Shown here piece after piece: positions 25,495-34,367 of a DNA stretch of 64,000 bases. The notes below the pieces were generated by a model that worked only from the letters and a program-made list of their open reading frames with translations, made no database searches and was not told the DNA's origin. Each line of letters opens with the position of its first letter. Position 1 is the first letter of the stretch. The DNA comes from Bacillota bacterium (GTDB lineage: Bacteria > Bacillota > Bacilli > Paenibacillales > Paenibacillaceae), in assembly GCA_023391635.1 (NCBI GenBank), contig JAEWAQ010000082.1:1-64000 (forward strand), given 5' to 3'. Made by a program: the position numbers and the translations under genes.

Positions 25495-26463
25495 ATGAAG
25501 CAGTCGAAAGCAATCCGGGTGACACAAGCGTCATCGGTTGTCGGAGCGACAGGGGCTATGCATGCATCAAGGCAACACGGGGCGTACCGAGCCTGGCGGA
25601 CGGAAAGACCGGGCAAGCGTCGGCTTCGGAGGCTAATCGCCGGAGTTGCCACGGCTGCGTTGGCCATCGGCCTGTTCACTACCACCTGGGGGGACCGGGC
25701 ACTGGCCGCCATGCTGCAAACCTTCCGCATCCAGCACATGGTCGGAGTCGGGATCACGGCCGATGATATGGCGACCATCTCCGGCCTTCTGGACCGCGGC
25801 TCGCCCGAGGGAGACCGGAGCTTCAGCTTGGCCCAATACGGCCACCTGAACCAATCGGGCGGCGGGGAGGCCCGCACCGTTACTTGGGACGAAGCGGAAA
25901 AAAGGATGGGCGTACCTTTGCTTCGGCCGGCGAACCCCGTCGATCCCGTCTTCCAACCGGCAATGACGATTACCTTCAACTTGAACGTGAAAGCGGTCAA
26001 CCGGCTGCTCACCCGTTGGGGCAGTGCCACCATACTGCCTGATGAAGCGGATGGCACAGCCATCCGACTGTACATCCCGGACAGCATCGCCGCAGAGGGC
26101 GCCTTGTCGGGCAAGCCGGTACGACTGCTCCAATTCGGCAAGCCGGAGCTAACGGTAGAGGATGGCATCGATGTGTCAGCCGTCCGAGAGGCGGTACTGG
26201 GGTTGCCTGTGCTGCCGGACAGTCTGCGGACCAAACTGGCCGCCATCGGCGATTGGCAGAGCACCCTTCCGGTTCCGGCCCGTGACGGAGCGACCGCCAA
26301 TCTCCGGCTGGGCGGACATGATGCGATCATGACCATGGACGGCGGAAATCGCTATTTGCTCTGGCTCGACGGGAACCGGATGGGCTTACTGAGCGGAGAT
26401 ACGAAGGATTTCCCCGCGGAATCCGCCTTCCAGCGGGCCGCGGAGGAGCTAATCCAGCCATGA
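25495..26463 (+). CDS. Membrane-anchored protein with extracytoplasmic domain, coupled to an ABC exporter
   Basis: A 322-residue protein. A basic cytoplasmic stretch (about 1-45) is followed by one membrane segment (LIAGVATAALAIGLFTTTW, 46-64) and an outer domain starting ALAAMLQTFRIQHMVGVGIT. That outer domain resembles the extracellular part of anti-sigma-like proteins of Paenibacillus, but no anti-sigma domain is present on the inner side. The start at 25495 follows AAGGAGGGTACG. The stop overlaps the ATPase start (ATGATGG), so the genes are coupled. It may be a sensor or accessory of the exporter; function unknown. Confidence 0.7.
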   Translation: MKQSKAIRVTQASSVVGATGAMHASRQHGAYRAWRTERPGKRRLRRLIAGVATAALAIGLFTTTWGDRALAAMLQTFRIQHMVGVGITADDMATISGLLDRGSPEGDRSFSLAQYGHLNQSGGGEARTVTWDEAEKRMGVPLLRPANPVDPVFQPAMTITFNLNVKAVNRLLTRWGSATILPDEADGTAIRLYIPDSIAAEGALSGKPVRLLQFGKPELTVEDGIDVSAVREAVLGLPVLPDSLRTKLAAIGDWQSTLPVPARDGATANLRLGGHDAIMTMDGGNRYLLWLDGNRMGLLSGDTKDFPAESAFQRAAEELIQP

Positions 26464-27440
26464 TGGTGATTGACACAGAGCAATTGACCAAATCCTACAA
26501 CGGACGCGGTGGCTGCCGCGACGTCACTTTACAGGTGCCGGAGGGCTGCATCTTCGGCCTCCTGGGACCTAACGGAGCCGGCAAAAGCACATTTGTTAAA
26601 ATGCTCGCCGGCCTCCATCGTCCCGACTCCGGGCAGGCTTTCGTGCTGGGGCAGCCCCTGGGCCGGCCGTTGGCGCGGCGCAAGCTCGGGTATCTGCCCG
26701 AGCTGTTCCGCTTTCAGGATTGGCTAACCCCGGCGGAGGTGCTTCGTTTCCATGGCCAGTTGGACGGGCTGCGAACGCGTGATACCCGGTCGCCCGCCTT
26801 CCGCAGCCGGGTTCGCGACACCCTGGAGCTGGTCGGTCTGTCCGAAGCCGCGAACCGCCGGGTCGGCGGCTTCTCCAAGGGGATGCAGCAGCGCCTCGGC
26901 CTGGCTGTCGCCCTGCTCATGGACCCCGAACTGGTAATCCTGGACGAACCTGCATCGGCCTTGGACCCCGTCGGCCGTTACGAGATTCGCAGCTTGTTGA
27001 AGCGGCTCCGGAGCAAAGGAGTGACGATATTCCTCAATACCCATCTGCTCGAGGATGTGGAGGAGCTGTGCGACGAAGCCGCTTTCCTCTACGGCGGCGA
27101 ACTGTTGGAATCGGGTCCGCTGGACAAGCTGCTCGGCAGAGCCGGCGAGAGCGGCGCCAACTGGCGCTTCCGTCTCGGCGGCTGGCTCCCGAAGTCGTGG
27201 GCGGAACTGAACGGCGCCGCCGGCGGCGCGCTCACCTCGCTGCTGCGCCTGGTCGAATCTGATGAAACCGGCAACGCGGTCCTGACCACCCGCGTAATGG
27301 ATCGGGAACAGGTCGGCGACCTGTGTGCCCTGATCGTCCGGAGCGGGCTGACGCTCTACGAATCCGGCCCCGAGCCTAACAGCCTAGAGGATTGGTTCCT
27401 CCGGATGGCCCAATCCCGCCAAGGAGGCGCCCCGCAATGA
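26460..27440 (+). CDS. ABC transporter ATP-binding protein
   Basis: A 326-residue ATPase of the CcmA/NatA type. Walker A GPNGAGKST (about 38-46), signature FSKGMQQRLGLAVAL, Walker B LVILDEPASALDP, and switch His in NTHLLEDVEEL are all intact. A C-terminal extension of about 100 residues is common in this group. It powers export with the coupled ABC-2 permease; its GTG/ATG overlaps suggest co-translation of the three genes. The substrate is unknown. Confidence 0.93.
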   Translation: MMVIDTEQLTKSYNGRGGCRDVTLQVPEGCIFGLLGPNGAGKSTFVKMLAGLHRPDSGQAFVLGQPLGRPLARRKLGYLPELFRFQDWLTPAEVLRFHGQLDGLRTRDTRSPAFRSRVRDTLELVGLSEAANRRVGGFSKGMQQRLGLAVALLMDPELVILDEPASALDPVGRYEIRSLLKRLRSKGVTIFLNTHLLEDVEELCDEAAFLYGGELLESGPLDKLLGRAGESGANWRFRLGGWLPKSWAELNGAAGGALTSLLRLVESDETGNAVLTTRVMDREQVGDLCALIVRSGLTLYESGPEPNSLEDWFLRMAQSRQGGAPQ

Positions 27441-28282
27441 CCATGTACATCTCCATCACTTTCAAGGAGCGGACCCGCAAACGGGTGTTCCTGGTCACCC
27501 TGATCCTGACCTTCGTCTTTCTGATCCTGTTCGCCGTCGGGATCCACGAGGTGGCCGGCACGGCCGAGCGGAACCGGGTCTCTCCCGCCGAATCGATGTT
27601 GACCGGCATGGTCATGCTGGTGCTGGGGCTCTTTTTCGCCCAGTTCCTCGCGGCATTCTTCGTGCTCTTCTCCGCCATGGGGATTGTCACCGGGGAGCAG
27701 GAGAGCGGCCTCCTGCTGGCCGTAGCTGCCCGCCCCCTTCCCCGATGGAAGCTCTATCTGGCCAAATGGCTGGGCCACGCCATCTGGATCACGGTGTACA
27801 ATACCGTCTTGTTCGTATCCGTAGTCTGGACCATCCACAGCTTTGCCGGGCTTCCCGTGCTGACGGGCGACCTGGTTCGAGGCCTCGTGCTCTTCGTCTG
27901 GATGCCGCTAATTCTACTCTCGTTAACCATGTTGGGTTCCGTCTATTTGCCGATGCTCGGGAACGGGATTTGCGCCGCGCTGCTGTACGGATTTGCCCTC
28001 TTCTGCGGACTGGTCGAAGGGATCTCGGCCTATTCGAACGACCACCCCGTACTTGACCAATTCCTCCTGCTGATCGGGTTGCTCCTGCCCACGGACGCCA
28101 TCTACAAGAGAAGCCTCTACGAGGTGATGGGGGGAGCCGATTGGGCAGGATTGGCGATCGCTGACATGGGGCCTTTCTCCATTCCGAGCGTTCCTTCGAA
28201 TGCTTTCCTCCTGTATTCGATAGGGTATACGGCGGTTCTGCTTTTGCTGGGGTGCCGAGCGTTCAACCTCAAAGATCTGTAA
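27437..28282 (+). CDS. ABC-2 family transporter permease
   Basis: A 281-residue membrane protein with six predicted segments (VFLVTLILTFVFLILFAVGI first). ESGLLLAVAARPLPRWKLYLAKW is the usual conserved cytoplasmic stretch of NatB/NosY-like permeases and is followed by the remaining helices. The ATG at 27437 overlaps the ATPase stop by four bases, which fixes the start. It ends 6 bp before a convergent gene fragment on the other strand. Confidence 0.88.
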   Translation: MTMYISITFKERTRKRVFLVTLILTFVFLILFAVGIHEVAGTAERNRVSPAESMLTGMVMLVLGLFFAQFLAAFFVLFSAMGIVTGEQESGLLLAVAARPLPRWKLYLAKWLGHAIWITVYNTVLFVSVVWTIHSFAGLPVLTGDLVRGLVLFVWMPLILLSLTMLGSVYLPMLGNGICAALLYGFALFCGLVEGISAYSNDHPVLDQFLLLIGLLLPTDAIYKRSLYEVMGGADWAGLAIADMGPFSIPSVPSNAFLLYSIGYTAVLLLLGCRAFNLKDL

Positions 28283-28288
28283 GACCGC

Positions 28289-28867
28289 TTACTCGATAAC
28301 CAATTCGGGTGGCCGAACGGAGGCTTCCCGCGAATTGAACTGCACGTCGCCCATGCTGCTGAACGCTCCTTCGTTCACGAGCAGGAACGCTACCTGCTTG
28401 TCGGACATGTTGCCGTTCACATAACCGGTCACATCCGCCTCATACCAGACGCCCGCCGTATTGCTGACGTTAATGCTGCCGATCAGCGTCGCGCCGGCAG
28501 GGGCGTTGTTCCAGTTCAAACCCGTTTCGCTCCAGGTTTCGGCCGTTCCGTAGACGGAGACGGTTCGCGATGCATCCGTGTTCACCGAATCGACGAACAG
28601 CCGAAGCTTCGCGGAGGCGGCGCTGGAACCGCCAAGCGCGGCGTATTCGAATTTCAAGTACGATTTTCTGGCATAGCCGGAAGTATCCGACTTCACCCAC
28701 ATCCCGGTATCCGAACCGTAGTTCGTATTCGCATAGGTGCCGTTCCGAACATACGCGTCGGCCGTCGGGTGAAAGACGGTACCGGAGGAAGGCGGGTCCT
28801 GAACGGTCGTCTCATGCGCGCCGATATCGGGCGAACCGACGTAGAGCGGGTTGCCCCAGAAATCCAT
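28289..28867 (-). pseudogene. C-terminal fragment of a secreted beta-helix polysaccharide enzyme with CBM96 domain
   Basis: A 192-codon remnant. It opens with DFWGNPLYVGSPDIGAHE, the usual end of a parallel beta-helix (pectate-lyase-like) domain. A complete CBM96/DNRLRE module follows: TADAYVRNGTYANTNYG, ARKSYLKFEYAALGG, SETGLNWNNAPAG, VTGYVNG. The codon directly upstream of its ATG is a stop and no signal peptide exists, so the catalytic part has been cut away. The cut coincides with the 5' break of the kinase fragment on the opposite strand. Confidence 0.85.
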
Positions 28868-29198
28868 TCACGGTTTTGCGGAGCCGGGCGAGGCGGATCA
28901 GATCCGGATTGAAGCCTCACGCAAGGAGGATCGTTGCGAAATCGAAGTGAGGGACAACGGCAGCGGTCTGTCTCGGCAGAAGTATCTTGAACTTGAAGCC
29001 GCGGCAGCGGACAAATCGGACGCGGCTGCCGAGAATTCGGGGATCGGTCTGGGCAATATCCGCAGAAGGCTCAAGCTGACTTACGGTCCGCAGGCCGATC
29101 TGACATTGCGGGAAGTCGAGGCCGATGCCGGCGCAGCCTTCGTGCTGCACATTCCGCTGAATGCCGGACAACCGGAAAGGAGCGAGCTTCATGTATAA
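28868..29198 (+). pseudogene. C-terminal fragment of a YesM-type histidine kinase
   Basis: About 109 codons of an HATPase domain: IHGFAEP (end of the N-box), EIEVRDNGSGL, IGLGNIRRRLKLTYG, and a C-terminal strand. All sensor, membrane, HAMP and phospho-acceptor parts are missing, because the frame starts at the junction with the CBM96 fragment. Its stop overlaps the receiver gene start by eight bases, the normal YesM/YesN coupling, so this is the 3' end of a former two-component operon. Confidence 0.85.
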
Positions 29199-30442
29199 AG
29201 TCATGTTCGTGGACGATGACGTGCCGATGCTGCGATATTTGCAGAAAATGCTGGATTGGGAGAAGAACGGTTGCGAAATCGTAGCCGCAGCCCAGTCAAG
29301 CATGAGTGCGTTGAAGCAATTCGACGACGCCCAACCGGATCTTGTCATCACGGACATCGGCCTTCCGCAGATGGACGGATTGAAGCTCGCGGCCGAGTTC
29401 AAGAGCAGGAAGCCGGATGTAAGGATCGTGTTTCTGACTTGCCACGAGGATTTTCAGTTCGCCAAGCGAGCCGTCGGATTGAAAGCGGACGATTATTTGA
29501 TCAAGGATGAATTGACGCCGGAGAAACTGATGGGCAGCGTAGAGAGATCCATTCGCTTGTCGCGGATCATGGAGGATCGGGAAGATCAACTGTCTTACCG
29601 CGAAGAATTGCAGCGGCACAAGGATACATTGAAAGGCGCATTCCTGCAGGAGCTGGAGTCGGGAAGAGCGACGGAGATGGTCCTGAATACCGGTCGCAAG
29701 TTGGGAATTGAATGGAGGCAGTCGGATTTTCTGGCCGGAATTTGCTGGATCGATCTTGCCTCCTTGAACGCGCATTATCGTCTGGAGGATGCCGACCTGC
29801 TTCGCTATGCCTGGTATAATATCGCTATCGAGGTGCTGGAAAAGCCGGGCATTGCGGCCGTATTTCCGGATGAGGAAGCGGGCGTCGTGCTGATCGGCAA
29901 CTTTAAGCGGGATTTGGCCTTCAATCGGCATGAGCAGTTGGAAAATGCCGTGTTGGAATGGCGAAACAAGACGAGAGATGGAGAATGAAAGCGGGTACCA
30001 TGCGGAAGCCGAACGCTTCCATGCCGTGCTGCACAAAACCCGGCGATGGGGGGAGACGACCGCGCTCACGCTCGACCGGATCGATAAAATATTCACCCAT
30101 CTCGCTTCGGAGCCGAACATGCGCGAAGAGAAACTGAAGTTCATCGACCGCTACATCATGGATCACCTGGCCGAAAACATTTCCTCCGTCGCGATGGCGA
30201 ATCGCCTTTATTTGAACCCAAGCTATTTTTCGAGATACTTCAAGAAGCTGACGGGCGTCAACTTCATCGACTACGCGCATGGCTTCAAGATGAAGCTGGC
30301 CATGCAGATGCTGGGAGACAAGGACGAATCGGTCGAAGTCGTCTCGATGAAGCTTGGGTATTCCGACCGGACGTACTTCTCGAAGGTATTCAAGAAATAC
30401 AGCGGCTTGTCGCCGGGAGAGTTCAAGGCGGGGCAACGGTAG
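29191..30442 (+). pseudogene. Split YesN-type response regulator
   Basis: Two frames together encode one regulator. Frame one (29191-29988, 265 residues) has a receiver domain: FVDDDVPM, LVITDIGLPQMDG with the phospho-Asp, and LIKDELTPE. Frame two (ATG 29978 to 30442, 154 residues) has the AraC domain: VAMANRLYLNPSYFSRYFKK and VVSMKLGYSDRTYFSKVFKK. The total of about 417 residues is shorter than intact homologues (about 500-540), so a deletion with frameshift in the linker is likely. ATG 29978 overlaps the first stop, so re-initiation giving two half-proteins cannot be excluded. The partner kinase upstream is truncated. Confidence 0.8.
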
Positions 30443-30540
30443 CCGAGATGAAGATTCCCTTCCGTTCACGGATATGACATTCGTCTGCGGCCGATTCGCT
30501 AAAGATCAGTGAAGCGGTTTATCGTGAATTCAATGACGAT

Positions 30541-30564
30541 GAAGGCGGCCGCCCGGCCGCCTTC
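30541..30564 (-). terminator. GC-rich hairpin at the end of the lpl-type permease operon
   Basis: Perfect 10-bp arms GAAGGCGGCC and GGCCGCCTTC with a 4-base loop lie 15 bp beyond the permease stop. There is no strong T-run on either side. Probably terminates or stabilises the minus-strand transcript. Confidence 0.6.
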
Positions 30565-30578
30565 TGTGAGAATCGGGG

Positions 30579-31460
30579 TCACCCCTTCACGGAGCCGAGC
30601 AGTACCCCTTTGGCAAAATGCCGTTGCAGGAACGGATACACCATCAAGATCGGCACGGTCGAGATGACGATGACCGTCATCTTGATGACCGGTACCGGCG
30701 GAATGGCAAACTCGCTGTCGAGCTGGGTGGAATCCCCGATGCCGGAGCCTTGGGCGAGAATCACGATCTGCCTGAGCCATACCTGAATCGGCCACAGCTC
30801 GCTGTTATTGATGTACAGAATCGCGTTGAAGAAGGAATTCCAATGCCCGACCGCGTAGAAGAGCGAGAACGTGGCGATGGCCGGCATGGACAGCGGCGTC
30901 ACGATGCGGAACAAAGTCCCGATTTCATGACAGCCGTCGATTGTGGAGGACTCGATCAGTTCCTCGGGAATTTGCTGGAAGAAGTTCTTCATGATGATCA
31001 AGTTGAACGCGCTGATCAGACTGGGGATCATGAGCGACCAGGTGCTGTCCAGCAGGCCGGTGGCTTTCACGACGAGGAACGTCGGAATCATCCCGCCGCT
31101 GAACAGCATCGTGAACAGGATCATGAACATGAACACGCTTCGTCCGTCCAAGCCTTTGCGCGCGAGCGGGTAGGCGGTCAATACGGTGAAGAACAGATTC
31201 AGCAAAGTGCCGAGGACCGTAATGTAGATCGTGATGAACAAGCTGTGCACGATCGTGTTTGTCGAGAAGATGTAACGGTAGCCGTCCAGCGACCACTCGG
31301 TCGGAAACAAGACGAATCCCTTCCGCATCAATTCATCCGATGAAGTGAAGGATGCCATGACGATATAGAGGAACGGGACGAACATCAGCAGGGAGAAGAC
31401 GATCAGTATCCCCGTGTTGAACCCGTGAAACAGTTTGTTGCTCCAGGACTTGTCTTGCAT
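30579..31460 (-). CDS. Carbohydrate ABC permease, LplC/YtcP type
   Basis: A 293-residue permease with six membrane segments. Visible features are FASFTSSDELMRKGF-type outer loop residues, the MFSGGMIPTFLVVKATGLLD region typical of the LplC/YtcP group, and the EAA loop PEELIESSTIDGCHEIG. The C-terminus FAKGVLLGSVKG is diagnostic. The ATG is preceded by AAGGAGGAGCCATC. It pairs with the upstream LplB-type permease and probably the divergent lipoprotein. This group imports complex polysaccharide fragments. Confidence 0.92.
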   Translation of the reverse strand: MQDKSWSNKLFHGFNTGILIVFSLLMFVPFLYIVMASFTSSDELMRKGFVLFPTEWSLDGYRYIFSTNTIVHSLFITIYITVLGTLLNLFFTVLTAYPLARKGLDGRSVFMFMILFTMLFSGGMIPTFLVVKATGLLDSTWSLMIPSLISAFNLIIMKNFFQQIPEELIESSTIDGCHEIGTLFRIVTPLSMPAIATFSLFYAVGHWNSFFNAILYINNSELWPIQVWLRQIVILAQGSGIGDSTQLDSEFAIPPVPVIKMTVIVISTVPILMVYPFLQRHFAKGVLLGSVKG

Positions 31461-31496
31461 GATGGCTCCTCCTTGGTTAGTTGACGTTTTCCCCGA

Positions 31497-32405
31497 TCAG
31501 TAGACGCCTTCTTCATCCATCTTCTTGGCCGCATAGTTGGCTCCCATGACGAGGATCAGGCCGACGACGGACTTGAACAGCCCGATCGCGGTGCTGTAGC
31601 TGTATTGTCCTTGCTGGATGCCCGCCGTATAGACGTAAGTGTCGAACACCTCGCCGACATTGCGGTTCATCGCGTTCAGCATCAGGAAGATTTGCTCGAA
31701 ACCCGTATCCAGGAAGCTGCCCAGACGCAGAATGAGCAGTATAATGATCGTACCCCGTATGGCGGGCAGCGTAATATGCCACAGCTGGCGCCAGCGGCTT
31801 GCGCCGTCCATGCGCGACGCTTCGTACAGGCTCGGGTCGACGCCGGCCAGCGCGGCGAGGAAGATGATCGTGCCCCAGCCGGTTTCCTTCCAGATGACTT
31901 CGCCCGTGATCATCGTGCGGAACCACCTCTCGCTGAGGAGGAAAGGAATTTTCTCGAATCCAAGATAAGCCAACCATTCGTTGAACAGTCCGCCTTCGGT
32001 CGTGAAGAACAAGTAAACGATGCCCACGACAACGACCCAGGAGACGAAATGCGGGACATAGATGAGCGTCTGGACGACGCTTTTCAATTTGAGCCGGGTC
32101 ATCTCGTTCAGCATCAGCGAGACGACGATCGGGAGCGGGAAGAAGAAAACAATATTGTAGCAAGCGAGAATCAGCGTATTGCGAAACAGCATCCAGAAAG
32201 TCGGCTCGCCGAAAAATCGGGCGAAATGGTCGAACCCCACCCACTTGCTGCCCGCTATGCCGAGGAACGGCTGATAGTTCTGAAACGTAATGACGAGCCC
32301 CCACATCGGCAAATATTTGTAGACGAGAAAGTAAAGCATGCCGGGGATCAGCATCGCGTACAGCCAGCGATTCCGCAGGACCCTGCCTCTGAGAGCGGCG
32401 TTCAA
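31497..32405 (-). CDS. Carbohydrate ABC permease, LplB/YteP type
   Basis: A 302-residue permease beginning at TTG 32405 after AAGGAGGTCGAACC. KYLPMWGLVITFQNYQPFLG near the N-terminus is the signature of the LplB/YteP family. The EAA loop is DPSLYEASRMDGASRW, and the C-terminus YAAKKMDEEGVY fits. With the following LplC-type gene it forms the membrane channel. The operon is divergent from the gene for an LplA-like lipoprotein, with 248 bp between them that must hold both promoters. Confidence 0.92.
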   Translation of the reverse strand: MNAALRGRVLRNRWLYAMLIPGMLYFLVYKYLPMWGLVITFQNYQPFLGIAGSKWVGFDHFARFFGEPTFWMLFRNTLILACYNIVFFFPLPIVVSLMLNEMTRLKLKSVVQTLIYVPHFVSWVVVVGIVYLFFTTEGGLFNEWLAYLGFEKIPFLLSERWFRTMITGEVIWKETGWGTIIFLAALAGVDPSLYEASRMDGASRWRQLWHITLPAIRGTIIILLILRLGSFLDTGFEQIFLMLNAMNRNVGEVFDTYVYTAGIQQGQYSYSTAIGLFKSVVGLILVMGANYAAKKMDEEGVY

Positions 32406-32653
32406 AATGGTTCGACCTCCTTGATTCGTAGAGAAGATGGTCTAAGTGTAAGGGGCGCCTCCCGTTGCCGTCCATAATCCGCAACCTACAACTTTGGCGC
32501 ATGGCCGCGCGGCGGCCCGATTCGTTCAACAGGTCTGATTCGGATTATAGACGGTACTTCCGCCTGCTTGTTATGCTCGATCCGCACGGTGCACAGGAAT
32601 GAGACGATGATTCCGGGGGCGCGCTGCAAAATAAGATCGGGAGGTTACGGAAC

Positions 32654-34204
32654 ATGGAAAGCACAAACAGAAGTCCGGTTCACGGGATGAAGCGGATGGG
32701 AGCCGCGCTTGCGATCGTGGCATTGCTCGCCGGCTTGCTGGCAGGATGCTCCGGCGGTTCGAACAAAGACGTCTCGGGCGGAAGCGGCCAAGGTCAGGAG
32801 CCGGCCCCTGGCGGGAAGACGCCGACCATCACCATGATGAATACGCTGTGGGTGCAGGAGGCGCCCAAGCCGACGGACGAAGCGATGCAGATCATTCAAA
32901 AAGCAACCGGCGTCAATCTCGACATCAACTGGGTGCCGGGCGCGACTTACGGCGAGAAGCTGAATGCCGTTCTGGCATCCGGCGACATGCCGCAGGTGCT
33001 GCTTGTCGGGATTCCGACGGACAAATCCCCGGGCTTCATCAACGCGGTCCGCTCCGGCATGTTCTGGGAGGTCGGCCCGTATCTGAAAGATTATCCGAAC
33101 CTCAGCAAGCTGAACGAAGACGTGCTGAAGAACGCATCGATCGACGGGAAAATTTACGGGCTGTATCGGGCAAGGGCACAGGCGCTGACCGGCGGCATCA
33201 TCGTGCGCAAAGACTGGATGGAGAAGCTGAAGCTGGAAGCGCCGAAGAACGTGGACGATTTCTACAATATGATCAAGGCGTTCTCGACGGGAGATCCCGA
33301 CGGCAACGGCCAGGCGGACACGTTCGGGATTGCCGAACACAACCAGCTGGACATGTTCAAGCTGCTGCTGGCGCTGTACGGCGGACCCAACGTGTGGGAA
33401 GAGAAGGACGGCAAGTTCACGCCGGACTTTATGACGCCCGCCTATAAGCAAGCGATGAATTTCATGAAGCGCCTGTATGACGAGAAGCTGATGAACCAGG
33501 ACTTTGCCGCGCTGCAGATCAACCAGAAGAAGGAACTGCTGTTCACCGGCAAAACCGGCATGTACGTCGGCGGCGTATCCGATGCGGCGATCCCTTCTCA
33601 GCCCGGCATTACACAGGAGCAGGTGACGCTGCTTACCGGCTTGAGCGGGGTGGACGGACGGAGACTGCTCTCCGAGCCCGGCTACGACGGCTTGTACGTA
33701 TTCTCGAAGACGAGCGTGAAGACGGAAGCGGAGCTGAAGCAAATTCTGTCCTTCTTCGATAAATTGAACGGCCCCGAAGTGACGAACCTGCTCAGCTGGG
33801 GCATCGAAGGCGAGCATTACGAACTGGAGAGCGGGGTGCCGAAGACGACCGACGGCCAGCGCTTCGAGAATGAGATCAACCCGCTGCGGCAATTGCGAGC
33901 CGGCTGGGATATCATCTTCCGCGAAGGGGCGGAAGGCTTGTCCCCGATCCGCCAAGTCGTGAACCAGAGCTATCTGGACAACGCGCCTTATCTGGTGCAG
34001 AACCCGGCATACGCCCTCATTTCCGACACCTTCGTGACGAAGGGCAATGAATTGGCCAAAATCACGAACGACGCCCGCATCAAATACATCATGGGCGCCT
34101 TTACCGAAGCGGACTTCGACAATGCCGTCAGCGAGTGGAGAAGACAGGGCGGGGACAAAATCATCGAAGAATACAACGCGGAGTTCTCCAAGATCAACAA
34201 GTAA
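32654..34204 (+). CDS. Substrate-binding lipoprotein, LplA/YtcQ type
   Basis: A 516-residue extracellular solute-binding protein. It has a signal peptide (AALAIVALLAGLLAGCSGGS) with lipobox LAGC (Cys about 33), a Gly/Ser/Gln linker, then the family-1 fold (TIMMNTLWVQ, GLYRARAQALTGGIIVRKDW). The size of about 510-560 residues is typical of the LplA group. The ATG follows GGGAGGTTACGGAAC. It would capture an oligosaccharide for the divergent permease pair. Its own downstream neighbour is a membrane-anchored regulator. Confidence 0.92.
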   Translation: MESTNRSPVHGMKRMGAALAIVALLAGLLAGCSGGSNKDVSGGSGQGQEPAPGGKTPTITMMNTLWVQEAPKPTDEAMQIIQKATGVNLDINWVPGATYGEKLNAVLASGDMPQVLLVGIPTDKSPGFINAVRSGMFWEVGPYLKDYPNLSKLNEDVLKNASIDGKIYGLYRARAQALTGGIIVRKDWMEKLKLEAPKNVDDFYNMIKAFSTGDPDGNGQADTFGIAEHNQLDMFKLLLALYGGPNVWEEKDGKFTPDFMTPAYKQAMNFMKRLYDEKLMNQDFAALQINQKKELLFTGKTGMYVGGVSDAAIPSQPGITQEQVTLLTGLSGVDGRRLLSEPGYDGLYVFSKTSVKTEAELKQILSFFDKLNGPEVTNLLSWGIEGEHYELESGVPKTTDGQRFENEINPLRQLRAGWDIIFREGAEGLSPIRQVVNQSYLDNAPYLVQNPAYALISDTFVTKGNELAKITNDARIKYIMGAFTEADFDNAVSEWRRQGGDKIIEEYNAEFSKINK

Positions 34205-34315
34205 TCGAACTTCTCCTGTCGTTATCTGACGATCGCACCCGCAAGCAGCCAATTGCCGCTCCTGTCGTCAGAGGGGGAGCGGTTTCCACTATACATGGCA
34301 GCGAATATGTGGTTT

Positions 34316-34337
34316 AATTCATTGTATACAATGAATT
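34316..34337. promoter_or_regulatory. 22-bp perfect palindrome with GTATAC core (candidate GntR operator)
   Basis: Every base from 34316 to 34337 pairs with its mirror; the centre is TTGTATACAA. It ends 30 bp before the GTG of the membrane-anchored AraC regulator. FadR-subfamily GntR proteins such as ExuR/UxuR bind even palindromes built on GGTATACC-like cores. A FadR-subfamily gene lies 4 kb downstream in the same direction, so autoregulation of the locus is a reasonable inference. Confidence 0.6.
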
Positions 34338-34367
34338 CAATGCGCTGCGATCGAAGGTGGCACGTCG

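Noticed and set aside
32645..34252. 535-codon minus-strand frame opposite the LplA-like gene
   Set aside because: Shadow of a strong plus-strand lipoprotein gene with signal peptide and ribosome site.
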